A DNA stretch of 64,000 nucleotides, from assembly GCF_036077095.1 (NCBI RefSeq), contig NZ_CP107960.1:8122001-8186000 (forward strand). The letters run 5' to 3'. A program made the position numbers and the translations under genes. Shown piece by piece: positions 1 through 7,504 of the stretch (position 1 is its first letter; each line of letters begins with the position of its first letter). This stretch comes from Streptomyces sp. NBC_00376 (GTDB lineage Bacteria; Actinomycetota; Actinomycetes; Streptomycetales; Streptomycetaceae). The notes under the pieces are model-generated. The model saw nothing but the letters and a program-made list of their open reading frames with translations. It did no database searches and was not told where the DNA came from.

Positions 1-179
1 GCGGCGAGCTGGGCGTAGGCGTCACCGCACCTCAGATGGGCCAGAGCGAGGAGAGCCTGACGGCCGACGGTCAGGCGCCGCCACCGGGTCCCGATCTCCC
101 CTCGCCGTACAGCGAGTCGTCCGGTCAGGTACCGCAGGGCGCGACTCGACAGGTCGATCGACGACGGGTAGACAAGCAC
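1..179 (-). CDS. IS5-type transposase, N-terminal part (cut by window edge)
   Basis: Reading the minus strand from GTG at 179 gives an open frame of about 59 codons that runs off the window start. It begins VLVYPSSIDLSSRALRYLTG and continues with a basic helix-turn-helix-like stretch (GRQALLALAHLRCGDAYAQL). I recognise this as the N-terminus of the Streptomyces IS5-type DDE transposases with an HTH_Tnp_4 domain. The catalytic DDE part lies outside the window, so whether the element is intact cannot be seen. AGGAG lies 6 nt before the GTG, inside the hairpin at 180-237. Family membership is from memory of the protein type. Confidence 0.8.
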   Translation of the reverse strand, partial: MLVYPSSIDLSSRALRYLTGRLAVRRGEIGTRWRRLTVGRQALLALAHLRCGDAYAQLA

Positions 180-237
180 ACGAAGCTCCTGGCAGACAGC
201 GGATCTTGGTCGTGAAACCGTCTACCAGGAGCTTCGT
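180..237. repeat. Inverted repeat forming a hairpin over the transposase RBS
   Basis: An 18-nt arm at 180-197 pairs with 220-237 with one mismatch; the 13-bp part ACGAAGCTCCTGG / CCAGGAGCTTCGT is perfect. On the minus strand the distal arm contains the AGGAG of the transposase at 179. A transcript entering from outside the element would fold and hide this ribosome binding site. It may also be part of the element's terminal repeat. Confidence 0.7.
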
Positions 238-514
238 CGTTCCGTAGATCCGTCCAACACGGCCAGCGCCATCACGTTGGAGAAGGCGCACTCTTGCGCC
301 CTCGGCAGTTCCGGCGGCGGGGGCCAAGCGAACCCGGCTGATGATGTGCTGAGGCACGAGGCGCTCCGGGTAACTGAACAGCTGTCAGTAGCTGCCGTGT
401 GTGCTCTCCCCGACACATGAGAATCTGCCTGTGCTCCTCTCCTGCTTCGCGAGATGATGCCCATGGGAGTTGCACTCCATGAGTGCAACCAACCCCTCGA
501 ACCGGGAGAAGCGC

Positions 515-2488
515 ATGGAAACTTCAGAGAACCAACTGCGGTTCCGTTTGTCTTACGACCTTGTCTTGTGCGCGAGGTGCGGGATCAAACGAGTTCGCGG
601 CGTTGACTGTGCGGACTGTGGAGCCCGCCCAGCTCCTTGGGAAATAGATCAGCGTGCGGGAGCACGTCGGGCATCCATACGTGCCACAGCCGAGTTGTTG
701 ACGACCTCTCCCGTGGAAGCATCTCCGAGCCTGTTTCAGGCTGCTGAAATGGAAATGCTAGTGGGGCGATTGGAGTCATGGCTATACCGCTTTTTCGCCG
801 CGGTTCGCTCGGTGACTCAAACCCTGCCGGGGGCCGACGATACTCTCAGGGAAGTTGTTGAGGAACTGGTCAATGAGCGCGCCGTTGCGTCCGCAGCAGT
901 TCGGCACCGTCCGTATCTACCCTTGGTTGACGGTGCGAGAGCCTGCATTGAGCATCTCGTGGATACAGTACGTGCATATCTAGCCGCACTAGACGCGCCT
1001 ACGCCGCTAGAAGCGCAGCGTCACGCAGACGTTGCGCAGAAAAGAATGGACGCTTCTGGTGACGTTCTAGGAATGCACATGGAAAAGGTAAACCGGCTCA
1101 ATGAACTCTTGGAGGTTGACGGTTTTCAGGATCAGATGGTCGTGCTGCTGCGGCAGTCAATGATGGAATTGGGCGCAACCGATCTGGCAGATCTTTGTGC
1201 GCTTGCCGAGGCCGAGGTTGCGAGAATCCTTGGAACCCCCCCTCAGTACGGGTACGGGGGTGGTCTGCAGTTCGCTCTACAGCGGGCCCTTATGGTCGCA
1301 CAGGGAGACGAAGATAGATTTGAGCGCATCGTAAAGGGAAGCTTCGAAATATTTTCCCAGAATCCTGAGCTACTATCGATCTTGGCGGAGAGTCCTCACT
1401 TCAAATCTGATTATGAGGCGGCAATGCTAGACCTGTTCGACGCCGCCTCTCAGGTTGCGCAGGCAGCGAATTGTGGCGTGCCGCGTCAAGTGGGGCGGTC
1501 CATGGTTGATATCGCTGCAAGTTTGGTGGAGGGCGCAGGACAGCTGGTGGCAATTGCCCTGCTCGTGACGTCAGGACAGAAGTCAAGGCCCTACGGCAAG
1601 CTTCGGCAAGACAATGCGACGGATCTTTTGCGTAGCGCTCGCACGCGCCCCGTGATGGAGAACCTGCTGGGGGGTTTCAACCTGGACTTGCGCACAGCCC
1701 AAGCACATAGAATGGTTCGCTATCAGGATGATGGTGTACGCATAGAAATTAAGTCTGGTTCGCAGGAAATCTCCTGGAGTGAACTGAACGATGAGATCAT
1801 CAGGGCGTGCGAAAGTGCCATGGGATATTTCGTCGGACTAACGCTTGCATTCAATCAGCTAGACGTGAACCTTCTTGACGCGACCAGCTACCATTCCTTC
1901 GGGATATCTCCAGCGGTTATGCTAAGCGTGGGTATGTCTGGCCTGGGTTGCCAGGAGATCTTCCTGGAGGAACGAGAGGGTTCCTGGACGGTTCATCTGG
2001 AAGCGCCTGAAGGTTCGCCTCTGACTGTCCTGGTGGCTGGCGCATCCGCGCTAATTCCCGACAGCATTGAGATCTTCACCCTTCATGCCAAGCGGGAAGA
2101 TGGCTGGCACGTCCTGAGTGGCCCTGTATCGCTTTTGCGCCCTTTCTTGGATCCGGCTAATGAAGCTGATGATCATCATGGGCTTGCCGCTGTGCGATTT
2201 CAGCGAGTCTGGACATACGACGGTCAGCCCTGCGTGACGGAAGCTGTAACTCGTGGCTGGACAGCGCGGCGGGCCATCGCTGCGCTTGATGGCGGGCTAC
2301 GCAGTGTGCCCCAACTCCGCGTCCTGCGTGCCTTTGCTGTGGAAGTCACAGACCCGGAACTCGCTGAGTCGCTGTCCGCGGCGATCCGTTATGTCCGGTT
2401 AGGGGATTCTGTGGAGCACAAGACAAGCCTGCTGGTCGCCCAGCTTGCGACTTGGGCATCTGCGGAAGTTGAATATACACCGGTCTAA
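515..2488 (+). CDS. Large zinc-ribbon protein of unknown function
   Basis: The 657-aa product is not recognised. ATG 515 is preferred over the upstream ATGs at 470 and 479 because GGGAG lies 6 nt before it. Cys19-x2-Cys22 and Cys32-x2-Cys35 near the N-terminus form a plausible zinc ribbon. The rest is predominantly helical in character, with no signal peptide and no obvious membrane segment, so it is probably cytoplasmic. Codon use is clearly less GC-biased than in the neighbours (many A/T-ending codons such as gaa, gat, att, cta), which suggests recent transfer. It lies next to the insertion sequence at the left edge. Function is open; nucleic-acid binding through the ribbon is a guess. Confidence 0.8.
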   Translation: METSENQLRFRLSYDLVLCARCGIKRVRGVDCADCGARPAPWEIDQRAGARRASIRATAELLTTSPVEASPSLFQAAEMEMLVGRLESWLYRFFAAVRSVTQTLPGADDTLREVVEELVNERAVASAAVRHRPYLPLVDGARACIEHLVDTVRAYLAALDAPTPLEAQRHADVAQKRMDASGDVLGMHMEKVNRLNELLEVDGFQDQMVVLLRQSMMELGATDLADLCALAEAEVARILGTPPQYGYGGGLQFALQRALMVAQGDEDRFERIVKGSFEIFSQNPELLSILAESPHFKSDYEAAMLDLFDAASQVAQAANCGVPRQVGRSMVDIAASLVEGAGQLVAIALLVTSGQKSRPYGKLRQDNATDLLRSARTRPVMENLLGGFNLDLRTAQAHRMVRYQDDGVRIEIKSGSQEISWSELNDEIIRACESAMGYFVGLTLAFNQLDVNLLDATSYHSFGISPAVMLSVGMSGLGCQEIFLEEREGSWTVHLEAPEGSPLTVLVAGASALIPDSIEIFTLHAKREDGWHVLSGPVSLLRPFLDPANEADDHHGLAAVRFQRVWTYDGQPCVTEAVTRGWTARRAIAALDGGLRSVPQLRVLRAFAVEVTDPELAESLSAAIRYVRLGDSVEHKTSLLVAQLATWASAEVEYTPV

Positions 2489-2863
2489 GTCTCTTCAATG
2501 GTTTTCTCGCAGTTCTGAAAATAGGACTTCCAGCGGAATTGCTGCGGCTGGGCGTATCCCTAAAGCTCGGCCCAACGGGGCGCTGATCCGCTTCTTCGTG
2601 GACGGCCGCAGTTGTGACGCCGCCCAGGCCAAGGAGGGAGCCCTGCTGGTGATGGAGTGGTCGAAGGAGGGCATGGCCGCCCACGGCTGGTTCTGGGAAG
2701 AGAAACCGTCCGTCTCTGACTGACCTGCACAGGCACGACGGCCGAGGCGACTGAGCCCGTACTTCGACACAGCTCTCGATGGCGGTCGGAGGTCGGCGTC
2801 CCGCGACGCGGGATACCGGGAGGTTGCGTATGGGGGGGCTGCACTGCTGTGCCGGCCCCGGCG
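2489..2863. other. Intergenic stretch with a possible gene remnant
   Basis: A plus-strand frame open to 2723 ends in protein-like sequence (GALIRFFVDGRSCDAAQAKE and onward to EEKPSVSD) but has no convincing ribosome binding site and overlaps the end of the preceding gene. It may be the 3' remnant of a lost gene. Nothing else is visible up to the stop of the HNH-like gene at 2864. Confidence 0.3.
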
Positions 2864-3637
2864 TCAGGATTCCTTGAGCCGGTGCTGGGCGGCTTCCTCG
2901 GGTGTGTAGAGGTACAGACTTTCCTTTAGCGCGTCGGCGAAGTATTCGAAGGCTTCCCCGTCCTGCGGCTGGACGGGAGGAGGGAACGGCAGGCTGCTGG
3001 AACGGCGGGGCCAGATCCGGGCGACGGACAGGTGGAACTCCCGAGCGTGCTGGATGACGACGTCGACGGCCGGGAAGTAGACGTAGAGACAGAGGTACCC
3101 GATCTTCATCGGGCAGTAGAACCCGACCGGCTGCGGGCTCCCGGGCGCGCCTACGCCGGTGAGGTCGACCTTCACGGTGAGGCTGGTGACGAGGGGTTCG
3201 CGTTGTGGGCAGGCACCGATCCAGACACGCGTCCCACCAGGTATCGCCCGGTGAGTACGCAGCCTCCGAAGCTGATGGGGCGGCAGGAGGGGCGTGTGCT
3301 GGGTTTGGTCGGCCATCATCGCTGTCTTTGTGGCCCAGAGCGCGATCTGGCGCTGCTGCGGCAGGGAAATGAGGCTGAGGTCCTGCCCGGTGATCAGAGG
3401 CGTGAGGGCGTCCCTGGAAGCGACCTCCATCTGCGACATCCAACCGTTGTTGCACGGGGCGCAGACCTTCTTGACCGTGAAGTCCAGACCCGCCGTCTCC
3501 CGGGTCTTGTCGTAGGCGCCATCACCGTAGCGGGCTTGTTCGGTCCGCTGACGTCCTGGGAGGAGGTACTCGTTCAGCCACTGGGGGAAGACGTGCTCCT
3601 TGGTGACCGGAGCACGGCCGCAGAAAACGCAGGACAT
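2864..3637 (-). CDS. HNH-like endonuclease family protein
   Basis: The 257-aa protein starts at ATG 3637; an upstream in-frame ATG at 3688 would add 17 residues ahead of the first Cys motif and looks spurious. It opens with Cys3-x2-Cys6 and Glu14-His15-V-F-P-Q-W, followed by Cys59-x2-Cys62-Asn63-Asn64-G-W. This is the layout of treble-clef HNH nucleases, with the EH as the catalytic core and the two Cys pairs holding structural zinc. The remaining 190 residues are unfamiliar. It is a single gene in a run of orphan accessory genes. DNA or RNA cleavage is inferred from the motif alone. Confidence 0.65.
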   Translation of the reverse strand: MSCVFCGRAPVTKEHVFPQWLNEYLLPGRQRTEQARYGDGAYDKTRETAGLDFTVKKVCAPCNNGWMSQMEVASRDALTPLITGQDLSLISLPQQRQIALWATKTAMMADQTQHTPLLPPHQLRRLRTHRAIPGGTRVWIGACPQREPLVTSLTVKVDLTGVGAPGSPQPVGFYCPMKIGYLCLYVYFPAVDVVIQHAREFHLSVARIWPRRSSSLPFPPPVQPQDGEAFEYFADALKESLYLYTPEEAAQHRLKES

Positions 3638-3848
3638 CGGCAGATCGTATCGGCCGGGCTCGTATCGGCGAGCGTGTGGCCCGACCACTGAATCGTGATC
3701 CGGCCCGGCCGGCCGCCGGACCGTAGCGGGGCGGGCACTACAGGCCCACTGACGGCCCCCGTCGCCGCCTCATGGCTCCGAGGCCTGTCAGCAGCCATAC
3801 AGGCATGCGGTGATGCGTTCCAGGGCTACAGAGAGAGGGCAGGTGTGA

Positions 3849-4070
3849 TCAGAGATGCTGCCTCAGCCAGTCGGGCATGCTCGGGTCGTCAAGTTCCCAG
3901 GCTTTCTGGAACTGCTCGTCCTTCTGCCAGGTGTTCTCATCGCCGTCGAAGAACTTCTGCCGGTTGCACTTGTACTTGACGACGGTGTTGCCTTCGAGCC
4001 TGTACTCGTTCCAGTAGTAGTTCTGCCTCCCGTGGCCTTTCCACTCCTGGGTCGTGTAGATCGTCGTCAT
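3849..4070 (-). CDS. Small hypothetical protein, 73 aa
   Basis: A short reading frame starting [20 protein letters not shown], rich in Trp, Tyr, Gln and charged residues, without a signal peptide or membrane segment. Its composition is that of a real soluble protein and it has typical actinomycete codon choice (GAG, AAG, AAC, TTC). No family is recognised. It stands alone, with more than 150 bp free on either side. Confidence 0.55.
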   Translation of the reverse strand: MTTIYTTQEWKGHGRQNYYWNEYRLEGNTVVKYKCNRQKFFDGDENTWQKDEQFQKAWELDDPSMPDWLRQHL

Positions 4071-4389
4071 GAAGTCGCAGTGTAGCTAGGGCGATGATCC
4101 GGCTTGACGGCGTAACCCGGGCAGGCAGGGGTGAGTTGGAAGGTCGTCGGGGACGCCCTCGGAGCGCAGGCGCGGACGGCACAACAGGACAGCTCAGCAT
4201 GATCGGGCTGTTCTTCACCCCGGCCGCCGCCACCCGCCAGCTGCCCGGCGTCATCCGTCGGCGCTCCCGTCGCACGGCGGCCGCGCCGGGAGGGGCGGCC
4301 CCGGATCCCCAGTAGGCCGGCCGTCCGATTGCCCGGGGTGCCGCACGGCGGGCATGCTGCGCGTTCGGCGAGGAAAAGAGAGGGAGAGC
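4071..4389. other. Intergenic region with no supported gene
   Basis: About 320 bp between divergently oriented small genes. Frames present are short and shadow-like. It must hold the promoters of both flanking genes, but no clear -10/-35 or palindrome stood out. Confidence 0.4.
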
Positions 4390-4881
4390 GTGGCCGAAGA
4401 CAACGACACCACAGCGGCGGAAGCGTCGCTCAGGAAGGCCGTGGAGCAACTGTGCGGCGACGGGCCGGGCGACGGCAGCAAGGCCGCTCAGGAGGCCGTC
4501 CAGGCGCTTGCTGACGGTTCTGGGAAGGCGTGGACGCCCGAGCAAGAGACGCAGATCAGGGCCATGGTGGAGCAGATCCGCAAGCTGCGGTATCTGAACC
4601 GGCCGGGGGGTGGCTGGTGGCGTCGGCGCCGGGAGTGGCGGGCGAGAGAGCGGCTGGTCAACATGATGATGGCCAGCGGCCCGGAGCTGCTGAACGAGGC
4701 GGAGCTGCGGCACTGGAAGAGCCACGCGATGGTGGAGCTGCTGCTGAAGTTCATGGACACCGCGATGAGGAAGGACGACACGGTGGAGGCGCTCGCCCGG
4801 ATTGAGGCGCTGAACGCCGTGACGTACGAGGACTACCAGCAGGCCCGGAAGAAGCTTGCCGAGAAGGAGGCCGCCGGGTGA
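4390..4881 (+). CDS. Hypothetical soluble helical protein
   Basis: A 163-aa protein starting at GTG 4390, just after the purine-rich GAGAGGGAGAGC; an in-frame ATG at 4354 gives a longer but less likely product. The sequence is strongly charged, Ala/Glu/Arg-rich and helical, with a central Trp-rich basic patch (GGGWWRRRREWRARERLV) and a C-terminal helix ending KKLAEKEAAG. No membrane segment or signal is visible and no family is recognised. Coiled-coil or nucleic-acid contact is possible from composition only. Confidence 0.6.
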   Translation: MAEDNDTTAAEASLRKAVEQLCGDGPGDGSKAAQEAVQALADGSGKAWTPEQETQIRAMVEQIRKLRYLNRPGGGWWRRRREWRARERLVNMMMASGPELLNEAELRHWKSHAMVELLLKFMDTAMRKDDTVEALARIEALNAVTYEDYQQARKKLAEKEAAG

Positions 4882-4988
4882 CCGGGTGACCGGTTGGCAG
4901 ATGCGATGCGCCACGGCCTCGAGCTGGCACGAGGTGAGCGTCGGGCTCCGGGTGCTGGTACAGGTCCGAGTGGCGAGCGATGGTCAGG

Positions 4989-5549
4989 TCAGCGCCGGGT
5001 GACGGTGTAGCCGGCGTCGTTGACGGCGGCGGTCCATACATCGCGGTCGAACCACTTGGTGATGTTCGGCTGGAGCTCGCTGATCATCCGCATGCGCGCC
5101 TCCCAGTCGTGCCCGACATCGCCGCGGCTGCCGTCGCAGCCGGCGCATCCGTCCTCGCCGTGGATGTGGCCGGCCATCCAGGCGTTGACCGCGACGTTGA
5201 TGATGACCGCGTACAGGTCACCGCCGGTCTGGGCCAGGGAGTCCGGCACTCCGGCGAGGACCAGGGCGAGCTCAGGGTTGTCGATCGGCGGCATCGGTGC
5301 CTGCCCGGCGTCCTTCTCGCTGCTGCTCTCCTCGTAGGAGGCCTGGTTCTTGGCGAGGCGGTCGGCCGTGGCGGAGGCGTCGAAGTACCTCCAGGCGGAG
5401 CGAACCTGGATCCCGAGCCGTTCGGACACGGTGGTGATCTGCTGCTCGATCGTGTCCGCCACGGTCGCGGGGGCGAACGTCACTCCGCGACGGGCCAGCT
5501 CCGCGAGCGTCTCGGCAACGGCTTCCTTGAACGCTTTCGTCTTCCGCAC
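4989..5549 (-). CDS. Hypothetical protein, probably 5'-truncated or misread start
   Basis: From GTG 5549 the product is 186 aa, opening with helical sequence MRKTKAFKEAVAETLAELAR, then a segment ATVADTIEQQITTVSERLG and a C-terminal half ending AGYTVTRR. The coding-like frame continues upstream of the GTG for about 24 more codons (ending ARRLPQPAYDAL) to a TGA near 5625, with no ATG, GTG or TTG in it. Either an unusual start is used or the true N-terminus has been lost. No catalytic motif is recognised. Its upstream remnant abuts the stop of the lipoprotein gene at 5628. Confidence 0.6.
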   Translation of the reverse strand: MRKTKAFKEAVAETLAELARRGVTFAPATVADTIEQQITTVSERLGIQVRSAWRYFDASATADRLAKNQASYEESSSEKDAGQAPMPPIDNPELALVLAGVPDSLAQTGGDLYAVIINVAVNAWMAGHIHGEDGCAGCDGSRGDVGHDWEARMRMISELQPNITKWFDRDVWTAAVNDAGYTVTRR

Positions 5550-5627
5550 CAGGGCATCGTAGGCGGGTTGAGGCAGGCGGCGCGCGGCTTCGTCAGCATT
5601 GGCGGCACGGTCGGCCCGGTACCATTC

Positions 5628-6191
5628 TCAGGGGATCGGGTTGTTGTCCCTCTGGTGGTAATCCGTTCCCATGTTCGCCGCTGGGGTCAATAGCTGGCCC
5701 ATCTCGATACTGCCGCTGCAGTCCAGACCGCCCTTGGGGTCGGTCACCCAGGTTGGCCCTCCGACCCAACCGTCCTCCGTGAAGTAGCCCGGCTCGAAGG
5801 TATGGGCGAACTCTTCCAGTCCTGAAATGATTCGGCGGCTCCAGTCGCGCTGCTCGTCCAAGCCCTGTTCGTCGTATTGCCCGAGGTCTGGATAGGTCAG
5901 CTCAACGTTCATGAGCGGTTCGGTCCGTCCCTCTGTCAGGCATCCGGCGAACCCGTTGGTGACGCGGATCTTGCCGACGTAGAGGTCGATCAGGCTCTTG
6001 GTCTTCTGCGGCAGTTCAGACCTCTGGACCCACTTCTTCAGATCGGGTGTTGTGACGTGCCCGAAGTCCTTGATCACGCCGTCGCTGCGTCTGACCGGCG
6101 GGTCGTCGTTGCCGCTGCACGCAGTCAGCACCAGCAGGCATACGGTGATCACCAGACCTTCCGGGATTGCTCTCAGCCTCGGATAGTTCAT
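5628..6191 (-). CDS. Putative lipoprotein
   Basis: The 187-aa protein has a basic N-terminus, a hydrophobic stretch (LVITVCLLVLTAC) and the lipobox L-T-A-C with Cys at residue 25, so it should be lipid-anchored outside the membrane. The mature part has no recognised domain; two more Cys residues in the mature protein could pair in a disulphide. Codon bias is weaker than in the carbohydrate genes further right. It lies about 30 bp downstream of the HEPN-like gene on the same strand and may share its transcript. Confidence 0.65.
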   Translation of the reverse strand: MNYPRLRAIPEGLVITVCLLVLTACSGNDDPPVRRSDGVIKDFGHVTTPDLKKWVQRSELPQKTKSLIDLYVGKIRVTNGFAGCLTEGRTEPLMNVELTYPDLGQYDEQGLDEQRDWSRRIISGLEEFAHTFEPGYFTEDGWVGGPTWVTDPKGGLDCSGSIEMGQLLTPAANMGTDYHQRDNNPIP

Positions 6192-6221
6192 GCCCCCCTG
6201 CTCTCCGGACAGGACGCGGTA

Positions 6222-7385
6222 TCAGCCGCCGATCCGTGACGCGATGAGCCGGTTGCTGAGCTCGACCGTTCCGAGGTACCACCAGAAGATCCAGTCCAGG
6301 AACGCTTCGTCGTAGTCGCCGCGCTGGTCTGCTCTCCGGTGGCGCAGGTCGTAGCGGTTGGCGATATCGAAGAGAGCCCCTTCGTCCTTGCCGAGCTGCT
6401 CCTTGAGGAGGGCCCGGCGTTCCTCAAGGATGCCCGCGAGGGCCACGATCGCTGATCGCTTGCTCTCCGCAGCCGCGTCACGGGCGCGGAAGAGGGCGAC
6501 GGCGTGACGGACCCGGGCCGTGATGTCCGGGGTACTGCCGGTCAGGGCGTGGTCCACCAGCGCGCTGCGGGCGTCGTCGGTGACGGCGACCAGGCGCCCG
6601 AGGTCCTCGCCTTCGGCGGCCAGCTCGTATTCGATGCCGGCCTCGCGGAGCAGCTCGTTGACCTTGCTGCGGTAAAGGAGCCGGGCGGGCCCGTTGTGGA
6701 ACTCCGAGTGGTGCCAGCCGCACCCGGCGTAGGAGTGGAAGCGGCGAGTCCGGGGGCGGCTGAGAAGGTCGTGGAAGACCTCGATCAGCCCGAAGAAGGT
6801 GTCCTCGTCCCACGTAGCCGGGGATAAGGGCCACAGGTCGGGAATGCCCAGGCGGCGCTCGATCACTCGCGAGGCGTCCGCGTCCGACAGCTCGGTGGGG
6901 TCGTCCACGCAGTCCTCGCCGAAAACCTCCACCAGGTAGCCGCTGTCGGCAAAGTCGCTGACGATCCGCTCGAAGTCGCGGCGGGAGTCCCGTGGGGTAC
7001 TGCCGTCGTGCGAGAGGCCGCGCCCTTGCCGCTGCGGCCAGTACGGCCGCGGCTCGACGGCACGGCGCAGCTCCGAGGCGCGGCCGACCAGCTCGGTGAG
7101 CCAGTCCCGCTTGTCCCTTCCCTGCCGCTCCCCCCAGCCAGGGGTAGTGCTGGCCCATGGGTCATCCGACGGTGCGGGGCTGTTGGGCAACTCCTCGAAG
7201 TCGGCCACCACCGTAGTACCGGCGAAGGCCTCCGTCAGGAGCCAGACCGCCTGGTCCTCCCACCATCTGTTCGGGACCCGCAGGACCCGCTCGCCCTCGG
7301 ACGCGAACAGCGGCGCCGGCCAGCGCAGCTCATAGTTGCTCAGATCCAAACTCACCGGCCCATCATCGCCCAACCCGGCAAGCAT
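6222..7385 (-). CDS. HEPN-like domain protein, putative defence or toxin component
   Basis: A 387-aa protein; ATG 7385 directly follows an in-frame TTG at 7388, and a GTG about 10 codons later is also possible, since no start has a strong ribosome binding site. The first 200 residues are unrecognised. The C-terminus is helical and contains R344-Y-D-L-R-H349, an R-x4-H motif, followed by an aromatic helix (LDWIFWWYLG). R-x4-6-H between two helices is the mark of HEPN ribonucleases in many abortive-infection and toxin systems. One copy of the three-copy intergenic element (7449-7479) lies about 65 bp upstream. Assignment to HEPN is by motif only. Confidence 0.55.
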   Translation of the reverse strand: MLAGLGDDGPVSLDLSNYELRWPAPLFASEGERVLRVPNRWWEDQAVWLLTEAFAGTTVVADFEELPNSPAPSDDPWASTTPGWGERQGRDKRDWLTELVGRASELRRAVEPRPYWPQRQGRGLSHDGSTPRDSRRDFERIVSDFADSGYLVEVFGEDCVDDPTELSDADASRVIERRLGIPDLWPLSPATWDEDTFFGLIEVFHDLLSRPRTRRFHSYAGCGWHHSEFHNGPARLLYRSKVNELLREAGIEYELAAEGEDLGRLVAVTDDARSALVDHALTGSTPDITARVRHAVALFRARDAAAESKRSAIVALAGILEERRALLKEQLGKDEGALFDIANRYDLRHRRADQRGDYDEAFLDWIFWWYLGTVELSNRLIASRIGG

Positions 7386-7448
7386 CAACTGGCCAACGGG
7401 GCAGACCGATACGCGACCGAGCCCCCGGACCAGTAACGGTCCGAGGGC

Positions 7449-7479
7449 GTGACTGAGCGCTTCAGTTGGCGATTGAGCG
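7449..7479 (-). repeat. Intergenic element copy A
   Basis: Plus-strand text starts GTGACTGAGCGCTTCAGTTG and ends GGCGATTGAGCG. It contains the hyphenated palindrome ACTGA-GCGCT-TCAGT. It matches copy C at 29 of 31 positions and copy B with two changes and one indel. It lies between the nuclease gene stop (7505) and the HEPN-like gene start (7385), so it may be a promoter or operator for the latter, or a recombination scar. Confidence 0.75.
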
Positions 7480-7504
7480 ACAGCTCGGAGACCAGTAGCT
7501 GCCT

